In this document: positions 35,830 through 44,939 of the stretch, in pieces
Layout of the letters: each line of letters opens with the position of its first letter
How positions within the stretch are numbered: position 1 is the stretch's first letter
Source: an uncultured Solobacterium sp.
Lineage (GTDB): Bacteria > Bacillota_I > Bacilli_A > Erysipelotrichales > Erysipelotrichaceae
Direction of reading: 5' to 3'
DNA: 64,000 nucleotides
Assembly (NCBI GenBank): GCA_900543035.1
Contig: UQPV01000006.1
Coordinates: forward strand, 8,603 to 72,602
Notes under the pieces: generated by a model
Told to the model about the DNA's origin: nothing
The model's database searches: none
What the model saw: the letters and a program-made list of their open reading frames with translations, nothing else
Position numbers and translations under genes: made by a program

Positions 35830-36912
35830 ATGAAAAAAATTATCATAGCATGCATGGCCTTGCTTTTGGCAGGCTGTTCTCATATGCAGACATATACTTC
35901 TGATCAGATGATGGATCGCTCTGATGAGCAGATAAACGATCAAGGGCCGATGCAGGAAACACGATCTCATACGCTGGCTGTCAATGAGATGGGCGGCTCG
36001 TCATCTTTCGTGAGCCAAGTCTGTGAGAAAAATGGTCAGCCGATGATCGACCTGTATTTTGATATTCCGGAGAACGGACATATCGATACTGTGCTTTCTT
36101 ATGAAATCGTTCCAGAATCAGATGTGGAAACATTGGATGGGCTGTTCATGGTCAGCGTGGACGATCAAGTCGTTCCTTCCTCTGTAGAGGGAGGGAAGAT
36201 GGCTGAAGTGCATTATGTTCAGCTGCCTGTCAAAGGGAGCTTGAGTGAAATTGACGTCGATGTCAGTCAGATCGACCTGCGTTATAATCATAGCATTGAT
36301 TTTTCGTTTATTTACAAAAGCAATGCGGAAGATCAAATGCAAAGTATCCATACGGTAAGCAAATTTATCGGCAGACAGAATAATGCTTCTTACCTGGATT
36401 ATTTTGATACATTACTGTATCCGGGAACTGCAGACGATAGTTTTTTACAGGAAGCGATCGATCTGTTTGATGCGAATGATGAGGCATTTTTATCCAGTGA
36501 GGCCTGGAGCACGATCTATCAGCCGGTCATCAATGGAACAGGCGGACTTTTCGTCCCGGAAGCGATCGCCTCGATCGCTGATCCGCAGAAGATGGAAGAT
36601 CATAGCGATACGCGATTCAGCGGACCGGCGGGCGGAGAACTGGATCTGCGCGTGCTTTATAAATACATGGATGACGATCAAACACGGACCGGCATGTTCA
36701 TGGTGTGGTGTGATGGAAAATGGGCACGTTTTGATCAAGGGGAAACGCTGCTTTATGATATCGATGCGCAGACCGCAGTGAGCGGTGACTGTACTTTGGA
36801 ACTTCCAGAAGAGCCAGGGGATTACGATATATTCTTGTTGAATATGAAGCTGAATGACCCTGAAGGATATGTGCCTGAGTATGTCAGCTGCTATACGGTC
36901 GAAGTGCGATAA
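35830..36912 (+). CDS. Lipoprotein of unknown function
   Basis: 360 residues beginning with a classic lipoprotein signal peptide: basic start, hydrophobic stretch and lipobox LAGC with the lipidated Cys near residue 16. The rest is acidic and beta-rich, with two regions of similar style (about 50-160 and 200-360), and no known motif. It opens an operon with a single-span protein, two FtsX-like permeases and an ATPase, so it probably acts as the extracytoplasmic part of that transporter or as an immunity lipoprotein (inference). Confidence 0.8.
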   Translation: MKKIIIACMALLLAGCSHMQTYTSDQMMDRSDEQINDQGPMQETRSHTLAVNEMGGSSSFVSQVCEKNGQPMIDLYFDIPENGHIDTVLSYEIVPESDVETLDGLFMVSVDDQVVPSSVEGGKMAEVHYVQLPVKGSLSEIDVDVSQIDLRYNHSIDFSFIYKSNAEDQMQSIHTVSKFIGRQNNASYLDYFDTLLYPGTADDSFLQEAIDLFDANDEAFLSSEAWSTIYQPVINGTGGLFVPEAIASIADPQKMEDHSDTRFSGPAGGELDLRVLYKYMDDDQTRTGMFMVWCDGKWARFDQGETLLYDIDAQTAVSGDCTLELPEEPGDYDIFLLNMKLNDPEGYVPEYVSCYTVEVR

Positions 36913-36927
36913 GAAATGAGGGAGAAA

Positions 36928-37770
36928 ATGAAAAAAAAGCGATGGCGGAAGATCGTATTGTCGTTTCTTCCGATCCTGATCGTCGTCATTGGATTGGTGT
37001 TTGTCTCTGGTGTACTGATGCCGGGCCAGCGGGAGCTTCCAGAAAACGTCAGCGATGCGCTGCAGCTGGACGCAGGAACAGAAACGATATGGCCGCGGCT
37101 GAGCGAATTTTCCATCGTGGAGGATGAACAGCTCGATGAGGTGCGGGACCGGCTCAATGACGCATTGACTTATGCTGATCCTGCAGGATCTCCGTTGTAT
37201 CGCTTTGCGGTAAAGCCAGGCGAAGCTTTTCGGGTGTATTCAGCGTCCGCAATCGAGGACCCGTTTACATTACAATTCAGCTCATCTGAACAGCCTATCG
37301 AGATCGATGATGCGGGCAATGGCACATTTCCAGAGGAAGAGGGCACATATGCTTTGCGAATGATGAAAAACTATGATGACGCGGTCATTTTGACCTATGA
37401 AGCACAGGTCGTCGTCAGTGCAGATGAGCAGGAACGGGACCGCATCAATATTGAACGCTATATTCAGGATATCAGAGATATCGATCCGTATAATTTTGCC
37501 AATGCGGAAGGATATGCGGTCAATCGTCCTTTGATTTCTCAGTATGAGCCGATCGTCCTTTCTATGGGAGACAATGGTGTACGCGCCTGTCTTGCGGCAT
37601 TAAGCGATGGCAGCGAAGAGCTTCTCTCTGATTATGTGTTGTTCAGATGGATCGCGATGCTCAGCGGCATTGGAAATGATCTTGATCGATGGGATCTGCC
37701 ATCGGATTACCGCGATCAGTATCTGCAGGAAGTGGCAAACGCATATGAAGTTGATCTGGCTGATCTGTAA
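36928..37770 (+). CDS. Membrane-anchored extracytoplasmic protein
   Basis: 280 residues: a lysine-rich start, one membrane helix (about 8-30), then an acidic outside domain with no recognisable motif. GGGAG (36919-36923) favours ATG 36928 over ATG 36916. It follows the lipoprotein by 15 bases and overlaps the first permease, so it belongs to the same operon. A role as periplasmic-face partner of the permeases is inferred from position. Confidence 0.75.
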   Translation: MKKKRWRKIVLSFLPILIVVIGLVFVSGVLMPGQRELPENVSDALQLDAGTETIWPRLSEFSIVEDEQLDEVRDRLNDALTYADPAGSPLYRFAVKPGEAFRVYSASAIEDPFTLQFSSSEQPIEIDDAGNGTFPEEEGTYALRMMKNYDDAVILTYEAQVVVSADEQERDRINIERYIQDIRDIDPYNFANAEGYAVNRPLISQYEPIVLSMGDNGVRACLAALSDGSEELLSDYVLFRWIAMLSGIGNDLDRWDLPSDYRDQYLQEVANAYEVDLADL

Positions 37771-38782
37771 TGATCTCTCTGCCTTTTTCAAGACCAGGAC
37801 ATTGATGGCATGTCTTATCGTATTTACGATATTTCTGAACTCTTTTTCTTTCCTGATGCTTTTGCGCATGGGCTGGGTATCTTATCAACATGATCTTTAT
37901 CTTTCTCATACCGTTTATTTCATGAATTCTCTGACATGGGCTGATGGGATCAGCCAGGAAGAGAAGGCGCATTTTCTTGATATGCTCTTTGCGCTGCCTG
38001 AGATGCCTGAATTGATCGAGATCGAGGCTGACAGCGAACGATTCACATCCGCGTCGCTGGCGCAAGAAGAGTGGCAAAAGCAGACAGGACAAAATGACCT
38101 GCAGCTGGATGGGAACTGGATCATTTTGAACCGAGACGAGGCAAAAGCGCAGCAATTGAATGTCAAAGACACGATAGAGGAAGCGGGCAGCATATTTAAC
38201 ATCGCGGGGATATGGGATCAGCAGACGATCAGAGGGCTGTCCAGCATCGACAGCTTAGCAATATCTTCGGCTTCTTCGTTTTCTTTCCGTTATGAAGAGG
38301 AGCTGGATCAGCCGCAAAATCAGCGGCTCAACGATCTGCTGATGACTTATGGCGATGATGCGTTTATCGAACCACCCAGTCTCCTTTATGACCGGCAGCA
38401 AGCATTTCTGCAAGATTTTTACAAAAAGACGGCAGGGTGCATCGGTGTTGCCATGTTAGGGTGCATCAATACGCTTTTTCTGGTCTGGTTTTGGAATCGC
38501 CGCAACGAGCAGCATCGCCGGGTATTGGCATTATGCGGGTGTGGAAGCGGAAAAATGGAAGCCTGTATGTTTTTGGAGATCATGATCCTGACGATTCTTG
38601 CCTGGCTGCTTTCCTGTGGGATGGAAGTGCTGACCAGCCCCTTGCAGGATCTGCTGCTGAGCCATTATGAAGTGCGGCCGGGCTTGCCGCTATCGCTGTA
38701 TTGCGCAGTAGGCGGTATCCTTGTCTTATTGCAGGTCCTGTTGTTTTTGCCGGTTTATGCGTGGCAAGAGGAGGCCGCATGA
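37745..38782 (+). CDS. FtsX-like ABC permease, first of a pair
   Basis: 345 residues with one N-terminal membrane helix (about 20-42), a roughly 200-residue outside domain and three C-terminal helices (about 235-335). This is the half-size FtsX/MacB topology. The frame runs back to 37607 inside the previous gene, but ATG 37745 with AGGAAGTGG upstream gives the expected N-terminus. It overlaps the upstream gene by 26 bases and the next gene by four. It probably pairs with the next permease as a heterodimer. Confidence 0.72.
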   Translation: MKLIWLICNDLSAFFKTRTLMACLIVFTIFLNSFSFLMLLRMGWVSYQHDLYLSHTVYFMNSLTWADGISQEEKAHFLDMLFALPEMPELIEIEADSERFTSASLAQEEWQKQTGQNDLQLDGNWIILNRDEAKAQQLNVKDTIEEAGSIFNIAGIWDQQTIRGLSSIDSLAISSASSFSFRYEEELDQPQNQRLNDLLMTYGDDAFIEPPSLLYDRQQAFLQDFYKKTAGCIGVAMLGCINTLFLVWFWNRRNEQHRRVLALCGCGSGKMEACMFLEIMILTILAWLLSCGMEVLTSPLQDLLLSHYEVRPGLPLSLYCAVGGILVLLQVLLFLPVYAWQEEAA

Positions 38783-39918
38783 AGACGATCTGGATGGCAT
38801 TGCATGATCTGCGTCACGATATCGGCTTTGCTTTATTTCTGATCCTGGAGCTGAGCATAAGCGTGTTCTTCCTGGCCTCTTCATTCGGCTGTTTTCATGA
38901 TCTGCACACACAGATGAATCTGGCAGAGCGGCTCGGTTTGGATCAAATGGCGTGGGTGTCAGAAGAACCGCAAGATGAAGAACTGACTTACATTCCTCTT
39001 CCATCGCATGTCGATGTGGTCCTGCCGCTGACTCGGCAGGCAAAAGATCAGGAATTGAGCGTGCTGCCCGCGCAGCTTAGTGAGCAGCTGGGGTTTGATG
39101 CGCTGAAACAAGGCATGGACGATACATTGCCTGTCATCGTTCGTGAAGGTCTTCTCGATGGATACGAGGTGGGGAAAACGTATCTGCTGCCGGTGTCGAT
39201 GAGCGCGGAACAGATATCGGTGAAGATCATTGGAACATATGAAGATTTTTCAGCTATCTTACAGGATACAGAGTCGTTCGGCGGGTCATTGATCGATGAG
39301 ATCTACAGCGATATGCTGGCATGTGACAGTCATGCCTATTGGAAAGCGCATCCGCAGCTGGTTGCGTTATGGAACGATGAACAAGGAGGTCTATGTACTG
39401 GATCATCCGCTCAGCTGAGCGCGTTGAAGGAAAAAGGAGCAGTGCTCATCAGTGAGGAATGGCAGGAAGCATATTGGGCCGATGAAGCACATCTTTTCTC
39501 TCTGGTTACGGCAGCCGTGTTTACGATGCTGGCTTTATCAGGAGTCGCAGCCAGCAAAGCGCTGCGGATGCTGAATCACCAAAAAGAAGAAAGCATCCTG
39601 ATGATCTGCGGGGCGCAGGCGAATCAGCGCCGCATGATCTCTTTATGTCAGGATACGATCTTGTTTCTGCCGATGGGCGTGACAGCTTTGCTGATCCTGA
39701 AGGGCAGCGAGATGATCATTGATCATGTGAGCCGGATGTCCATCGTATACCTGGATAGCCATCCCCATTGGATGTTCATCGAAAGCCTGTGCGCGCCGAT
39801 CGGGCCAAAGAGCATCATGGCCGCCGTACTGATCTGTTATATCTTGTATCTGCTGCTTTCTATGCTTATCCAGCACATGATGTCAACGAAGCGCATCGCT
39901 CAGCTGTACAGTGAATGA
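38779..39918 (+). CDS. FtsX-like ABC permease, second of a pair
   Basis: 379 residues with the same layout: N-terminal helix (about 12-33), outside domain, and three C-terminal helices (about 240-262, 290-315 and 345-370). Sequence similarity to the first permease is low by eye. GAGGAGG lies ahead of ATG 38779, which overlaps the preceding stop as ATGA. Two half-size permeases with one ATPase is a layout also seen in bacteriocin export or immunity systems; the substrate is unknown. Confidence 0.72.
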   Translation: MKTIWMALHDLRHDIGFALFLILELSISVFFLASSFGCFHDLHTQMNLAERLGLDQMAWVSEEPQDEELTYIPLPSHVDVVLPLTRQAKDQELSVLPAQLSEQLGFDALKQGMDDTLPVIVREGLLDGYEVGKTYLLPVSMSAEQISVKIIGTYEDFSAILQDTESFGGSLIDEIYSDMLACDSHAYWKAHPQLVALWNDEQGGLCTGSSAQLSALKEKGAVLISEEWQEAYWADEAHLFSLVTAAVFTMLALSGVAASKALRMLNHQKEESILMICGAQANQRRMISLCQDTILFLPMGVTALLILKGSEMIIDHVSRMSIVYLDSHPHWMFIESLCAPIGPKSIMAAVLICYILYLLLSMLIQHMMSTKRIAQLYSE

Positions 39919-39932
39919 GGGAGGAGAAAGAC

Positions 39933-40616
39933 ATGCAGATCGGGCTTTACGATATCGATAAATATTATCATCGTGGAAAAGACAATGAAGTACACGCATT
40001 GAGGAATGTCGGCCTGCAAATCGAACAAGGTGAATTGGTTGCGGTCATCGGGGCAAGCGGTTCAGGCAAATCGACACTATTGAAGATCATCGGCCTGTTG
40101 GATACATATGAACAAGGCACATATGTGTTAGGGGATCAGGCGGTGGAGAAACTGAATGAAAGAGAAAAAGCAAAGCTACGCAACCAGAAGATCGGCTTTA
40201 TCATGCAAGATTTTGCGCTGCTGGAAGACCGTTCGGCGCTGGCCAATGTGATGACCCCGTTATTATTTGACCGTCAGTATACTTTGGGGCAGGCAAAGCA
40301 GAAAGCAATGGAGGCCATGCGGATGATGCGCATGGAAGAATATGCGAGACGAAAGGTTTCTCAGCTTTCCGGCGGGCAGAAACAACGGATCGCGATTTGC
40401 CGGGCCATCGCCAATGATCCTCAGCTCATCCTTGCGGATGAGCCGACTGGCGCGCTTGACCGCAGGACCGCTGATGAAGTCATGTCATCGCTTGTCCGAT
40501 TGAATGCGCAGGGGCATACGATGTTGATCGTCACACACGATCCGCGCATCGCACAGCGATGTCATACGGTCTATGTGATGGAGGATGGCTGTATAAGCAG
40601 AAAAGAACCGGAATGA
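39933..40616 (+). CDS. ABC transporter ATP-binding protein (MacB/LolD type)
   Basis: 227 residues. Walker A is GASGSGKST, the signature is LSGGQKQR and Walker B is [12 protein letters not shown]; a switch histidine follows in VTHD. GGGAGGAG supports ATG 39933 rather than 39915. It is the ATPase for the two preceding permeases. The final codons form one arm of the 21-bp terminator stem at 40592-40640. Confidence 0.93.
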   Translation: MQIGLYDIDKYYHRGKDNEVHALRNVGLQIEQGELVAVIGASGSGKSTLLKIIGLLDTYEQGTYVLGDQAVEKLNEREKAKLRNQKIGFIMQDFALLEDRSALANVMTPLLFDRQYTLGQAKQKAMEAMRMMRMEEYARRKVSQLSGGQKQRIAICRAIANDPQLILADEPTGALDRRTADEVMSSLVRLNAQGHTMLIVTHDPRIAQRCHTVYVMEDGCISRKEPE

Positions 40617-40640
40617 TGATCCGGTTCTTTTCTGCTTATA
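40592..40640. terminator. Bidirectional terminator: perfect 21-bp inverted repeat shared by two convergent ABC operons
   Basis: The arms 40592-40612 and 40620-40640 are perfectly complementary, with a 7-base loop. The left arm encodes the end of the plus-strand ATPase, whose stop codon lies in the loop. The right arm contains the stop codon of the minus-strand permease (40636-40638). T-rich tracts lie inside both arms (TTCTTTTCT), so termination in both directions is plausible. Confidence 0.8.
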
Positions 40641-43179
40641 TGCTTTCTCTGCGTATGGTCTCGATCATGCTTTCTTTTTTGTTCAATGACATATGGTAGC
40701 GCATGATGATCACGGTGAGCAGGATGAGGATGAACACACCAATGAGCACGTGAGCCAATGGCAGATAGAACTCGAAGCTGAATTTGACGCCGATGGTGTT
40801 GTAGATGAGCAGACACAGCGGCAGTGCCAGCAGGATCCCATAGATCGAGCTCTTGATGGCATAGAACAGCGCTTCGAAGCTGATCATGCGGCGGAACTGT
40901 TTTCTGGTCATGCCGATAGACAGCAGGGTGGCGTTTTCTGATGCGCGCAGAGCCAGGCTGGATGTCAGCGTGTTGAACACATTGGTCACACAGATGCAGG
41001 CGATCAACAGGATGAAGGCATAGACGAACAGATTGATGACGCTGTACATCGTATCCTGCTGAGCCTGTCCTTCCTCGGCGCTCTGCCAGTCGGCATACAT
41101 CTGCAGGTCCGCGTTTTGATTCACGCATTGCTCGATCTCTGATTCCAGCGCCTGCGCATCGTCCGTGCTGTAATTGATGACGTACTGATAGTAGCGGTCC
41201 GTTCCTTCGCTGAGCCGTTCCAGGGTATCCTCGCTGACATAGATGGTCGCGCCGCCGATGTCGCTGTTTTCCATGTCCAGCACATCTGTGCTGCTGATAT
41301 AGGCGGCGATCGGCAAGGTGTGAGAGACGGTCTCATCCCCCATCGAGTCCAGCGTCAGCTCTGTGATGCCCGGCTTGAGATAATCGGCCTCAGCAAAAGT
41401 GTGATCGGCCTGGCTGATCTCGGAGGTGATGTGGTTGGCGAGGATGCCGCCTCCTTGTTCCAGGACAGCCTGCCGCGCGATCCCGTTTTGTTCGCAAAGC
41501 CGCTGCAGGGAAGCATCATCCAGGGAGGCGATGCGTATGGAAGAGGCGACATCGCCGTATTGTTCCCGCTGCAGCTGCTGGATGTCATCGTTGATCAGCG
41601 AGCTGTCCCTCAGCGACAGATAGATGCTCTGGATGCGCACGGCTTCCTGCGCGTGATCCAGCGTCAGCAGCGGATCGCTTTTATGGATGTCGTCAGGGAC
41701 ACTGCCGGTCGAATACGTCAGCATGACATCGGGAACGGTACCGAGCGTCATGGACGATGCGTGCTGCAGATAAGAAGTGAATGTGGATACGGTGATGAAC
41801 AAGGTCAGGGAAAGGGTGAGCGAAAAGAGCACGGCGAGATAGCGTCCGCGGCTGCGTTTCTGATTCTTCAAGGCAAGCACGGCCTCGAATCCGAATACCT
41901 TCTGGATCAGCTGGGAGAAGCGGACATGGGAAGCGTTGATGTCTTTGGTCTGCCGGATCGCTTTGATCGGGGTGATGGAGGCTGCGCGCTGCGCAGGCCG
42001 CCATGCGCTCACGAACAGCGTGATGAGCGAAAGCAGCACGGCCAGAGCAAGCAGCGCAGGGCTGATGACAAAAGGCATCTGCATGCCGGGGATGATCGAG
42101 CTCAGCACGGCGCTGACATGATTCAGGGTCAGCGCGGTGGCGCCAAGCCCCGCGGCTATGCCCAGCGGGATGCAGGGGATGGCCAGGAAGAGCGCCTCGA
42201 GGAATACGCTCTGCCGTTTCTGCGCCCGGGTCGCGCCTACGCTGGCCAGCATGCCCAGATAGCGGCTGCGCTGGCTCAGGGAGATGTTGAAGGAATTGTA
42301 GATGACCGCCATGGCGCTGACGGTGATGATGAGCGAGATGATCAGCGTCAGCAGCTTGATCATGAAGACCAGCTGATCATCGCCTGCAACGCCTTCATAT
42401 AAGAGCAGATAACTGTTGTGGACCACTTCTTCGCAGCCGGTCTCGCTGCCCAGCGCATCCGCATGCGCATAGAGCGAGCTGTCCAGCGGCGTATTTTGCA
42501 CATAGACGTCATAGGTCTGCGCATCGCTGATCTGCGTCATTCCGCTGACGAAGTCATAGCCGGCAGAGAGCGAATTGGAAGAAGCGCTGTCATCATAGAT
42601 GCCGACGATGGTGAAGGATGCGCGTCCGTTGGTGACGAATCGTTCGTCTTCTCCTTCATAGGAATAGTTCTGCGCCATCGTCGTGCCATCGTCGCGCACG
42701 CGATCACCCATGGTCAGCGTAAGCGTATCGCCGATCTGGGCAGAAAAGGAAGAGAGCGAAGCCAGTGATTCAGGCAGAAGCACTTCCTGCGATGTCTTGG
42801 GCAGGCGTCCTTTCAGCAGCGGATAAGGGCGAAACGCAAAGCCATCCGCATCGACGGCGGTGATATAGAAATAGGGGCGTCTCACGTTGTAGATCTTTTC
42901 GCTCCGGGCGTAGCCGACACCTTGGGTAACGGCGCAGGCGGCGCTGCCTTCGTCCTCGCAGATCCGGGAAACCTGATCGCCGGGCACGCCGGCATATTCG
43001 GTGTGCCAGTATCCGCTGGTGGCGATCTCGCGCTGCTTCATGCCGTTGATGGCGCTGGCGGCCAGGGTGGTGATGCTGCAGAGCATGGCCGTGGCGATGA
43101 TGATGGCCAGCATGGTGGCCATCGTGCGCCTGCGGTTTTCCTTCAGGGCACGCAGCGTCAGCCGGGCGATCAGCTTCAT
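40636..43179 (-). CDS. Large FtsX-family ABC permease
   Basis: 847 residues with an N-terminal helix, an outside domain, an FtsX core near residues 275-400, a second transmembrane start near 440-465 and a last FtsX core near 720-830. It is thus a tandem FtsX permease with two outside domains. The start overlaps the stop of its ATPase. With the response regulator and kinase upstream, the unit resembles antimicrobial-peptide sensing and resistance modules, although BceB permeases are shorter (about 650 residues) and have a single large outside loop. Confidence 0.85.
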   Translation of the reverse strand: MKLIARLTLRALKENRRRTMATMLAIIIATAMLCSITTLAASAINGMKQREIATSGYWHTEYAGVPGDQVSRICEDEGSAACAVTQGVGYARSEKIYNVRRPYFYITAVDADGFAFRPYPLLKGRLPKTSQEVLLPESLASLSSFSAQIGDTLTLTMGDRVRDDGTTMAQNYSYEGEDERFVTNGRASFTIVGIYDDSASSNSLSAGYDFVSGMTQISDAQTYDVYVQNTPLDSSLYAHADALGSETGCEEVVHNSYLLLYEGVAGDDQLVFMIKLLTLIISLIITVSAMAVIYNSFNISLSQRSRYLGMLASVGATRAQKRQSVFLEALFLAIPCIPLGIAAGLGATALTLNHVSAVLSSIIPGMQMPFVISPALLALAVLLSLITLFVSAWRPAQRAASITPIKAIRQTKDINASHVRFSQLIQKVFGFEAVLALKNQKRSRGRYLAVLFSLTLSLTLFITVSTFTSYLQHASSMTLGTVPDVMLTYSTGSVPDDIHKSDPLLTLDHAQEAVRIQSIYLSLRDSSLINDDIQQLQREQYGDVASSIRIASLDDASLQRLCEQNGIARQAVLEQGGGILANHITSEISQADHTFAEADYLKPGITELTLDSMGDETVSHTLPIAAYISSTDVLDMENSDIGGATIYVSEDTLERLSEGTDRYYQYVINYSTDDAQALESEIEQCVNQNADLQMYADWQSAEEGQAQQDTMYSVINLFVYAFILLIACICVTNVFNTLTSSLALRASENATLLSIGMTRKQFRRMISFEALFYAIKSSIYGILLALPLCLLIYNTIGVKFSFEFYLPLAHVLIGVFILILLTVIIMRYHMSLNKKESMIETIRRESI

Positions 43180-43859
43180 CGGCGGATCACCTCATCTTTC
43201 ACGATGGCGCCATCCTGCATGGAGAGGATCCGATCTGCCTGCAGGGCGATCGATTCATCGTGCGTGATGATGATCAGGGTCTGATGATATTCCCGATGGA
43301 ACTGGCGGAACAGCGCCATGATCTCCTGGCTGTTGTGTGAATCCAGATTGCCGGTCGGTTCGTCTGCCAGCACGATGGCTGGCTTGGCGATCAGCGCGCG
43401 GCCGATCGAGACACGCTGCTGCTGTCCGCCGGAAAGCTGAGCGGGCAGATGAGACAGCCGCTCTTTCAGGCCAAGCGCCTGGACCAGCTTGTCAAAATAA
43501 TCTTTATCTGGCTTTCTGCCATCCAGCTGCAGAGGCAGCGTGAGGTTTTCTTTCGCGTTCAGGATAGGGATGAGGTTGTAAAACTGGTAGATCAGTCCGA
43601 TCTGCCGGCGGCGGAAGATGGCCAGTGCGGATTCATCCATCTCATAGATGTCGCAGCCGTCGATGAGGACCTTTCCGCTGTCCGGGCGGTCCACGCCGCC
43701 CAGCATATGCAGCAGGGTGCTCTTTCCTGAGCCGCTGGGGCCCATGATGGCCACAAATTCTCCTTGCTGGACAGAAAAGCTCACGTCATCTAGCGCCGTG
43801 ACCTTTCCTTCTCCTGTGCCATAGCTTTTATTCAGATGTGTCACTTGTAAGATCTCCAT
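43176..43859 (-). CDS. ABC transporter ATP-binding protein
   Basis: 227 residues: Walker A GPSGSGKST (40-48), signature LSGGQQQR, Walker B VLADEPTGNLD and the switch His in ITHD. The frame extends upstream to 43928, but GGAGG eight bases ahead selects the ATG at 43859. It overlaps the permease start by four bases and lies 87 bases after the histidine kinase gene. It belongs to the LolD/MacB class serving FtsX permeases. Confidence 0.93.
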   Translation of the reverse strand: MEILQVTHLNKSYGTGEGKVTALDDVSFSVQQGEFVAIMGPSGSGKSTLLHMLGGVDRPDSGKVLIDGCDIYEMDESALAIFRRRQIGLIYQFYNLIPILNAKENLTLPLQLDGRKPDKDYFDKLVQALGLKERLSHLPAQLSGGQQQRVSIGRALIAKPAIVLADEPTGNLDSHNSQEIMALFRQFHREYHQTLIIITHDESIALQADRILSMQDGAIVKDEVIRR

Positions 43860-43946
43860 GTGATCGTCCTCCTTTTTCTTCATGGTACGAAGCAGGAATG
43901 ACAGAAGCGTGACTGGGAAATGACACATCTGTCATGCAAAAAGGCA

Positions 43947-44939
43947 TCATGTGTCTGATGCCTGAAACAATACCGTAAAGCTTGCGCCGCTGCCTGGCTG
44001 GCTGTCTGCGCGGATGTCGCCGTGCTGAGCGCGCAGGATGGCCTGGGCCATGGCCATGCCGATGCCGACCGAGCCGTCAGCGGCATGTGTCCCGCGGTAA
44101 AAGCGCTCGAAGACATGCGCCAGCTCTTCCCGGTTCATGCCCGGTCCGCTGTCTGTGATCTGCAGTGCGGTATGCACCGGCGTCTGCCTTGCCCGTATGC
44201 GGATCGTACCGTTGGCCGGCGTGTGTTCGGCCGCATTCTTGAGGATGTTGAGCAGTGCCTCGCTGCTCCAGCCAGGATCGGTGCGCACCTGGATGCTGCC
44301 CACGTCCATGTCGATCTGGATCTGCTTGTCCTGGATCATGGTGGTGAGCGGTTCCAGCGCGCTGAGCACAAGCTGCTGCAGCGTGACTTGCGCAGGCTGG
44401 AAGGTGATGGCGCACGCGTCCATGCGCGCCAGCTTGAGCAGGGAGGAGACTAGCCATTCCAGCCGGTCCAGCTGCTGGTTCACGCAGCTGAAGAACTCCT
44501 GGCGCTGCGCTTCGGGAAGATCCTGCTGCAGCAGTTCGTTCATCATGCGCATGGAAGTCAGCGGCGTGCGCAGCTGATGGGAGATGTCGCTGATCGTGTC
44601 GGACAAGAAGAGCCGGTCTTTTTCCGACTGCTTTTGCTGCTCATGGAAGGTGCGGGTGATCTTGTAGATGTCATTGCGCAGGATGCTCAATGCGCCTTCT
44701 TCATTGTCGCGGATATCAGTATGCAGGGAATTGCTGTAGACGCGCATCAGCTGGTCGCTGAGGGTGCGGATGCGGCGGTTGACCAGATGGATGAGCGCCG
44801 CGCTCACCGCGTTCCACAACAGCGCGCTGAGCAGGAAGGGCAAGACCAGCTGCGGGGCGATCAGCAGCAGGATCACGGTGATGAGCAGGCACAGCGCCAG
44901 GACGAAGAGCACCCAGCGGCGGATATCCCTATGATTCAC
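43947..44939 (-). CDS. Sensor histidine kinase with short two-helix membrane anchor
   Basis: 330 residues. Two close N-terminal helices (about 10-28 and 33-52) leave almost no outside loop. A HAMP-like or linker segment is followed by the phosphoacceptor His121 in SDISHQLRTP. The ATPase boxes are N (ILKNAAEH), G1 (DSGPGM), F (FERFYRG) and G2 (GIGMAMA). A sensor without an outside domain is typical of intramembrane-sensing kinases that read the state of a partner ABC transporter, which is encoded next door. It overlaps the regulator gene by 11 bases. Confidence 0.92.
   Translation of the reverse strand: MNHRDIRRWVLFVLALCLLITVILLLIAPQLVLPFLLSALLWNAVSAALIHLVNRRIRTLSDQLMRVYSNSLHTDIRDNEEGALSILRNDIYKITRTFHEQQKQSEKDRLFLSDTISDISHQLRTPLTSMRMMNELLQQDLPEAQRQEFFSCVNQQLDRLEWLVSSLLKLARMDACAITFQPAQVTLQQLVLSALEPLTTMIQDKQIQIDMDVGSIQVRTDPGWSSEALLNILKNAAEHTPANGTIRIRARQTPVHTALQITDSGPGMNREELAHVFERFYRGTHAADGSVGIGMAMAQAILRAQHGDIRADSQPGSGASFTVLFQASDT

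Noticed and set aside
41320..42402. 360-codon plus-strand frame opposite the large permease
   Set aside because: Charged, low-hydrophobic composition and full overlap with a clear membrane protein gene.
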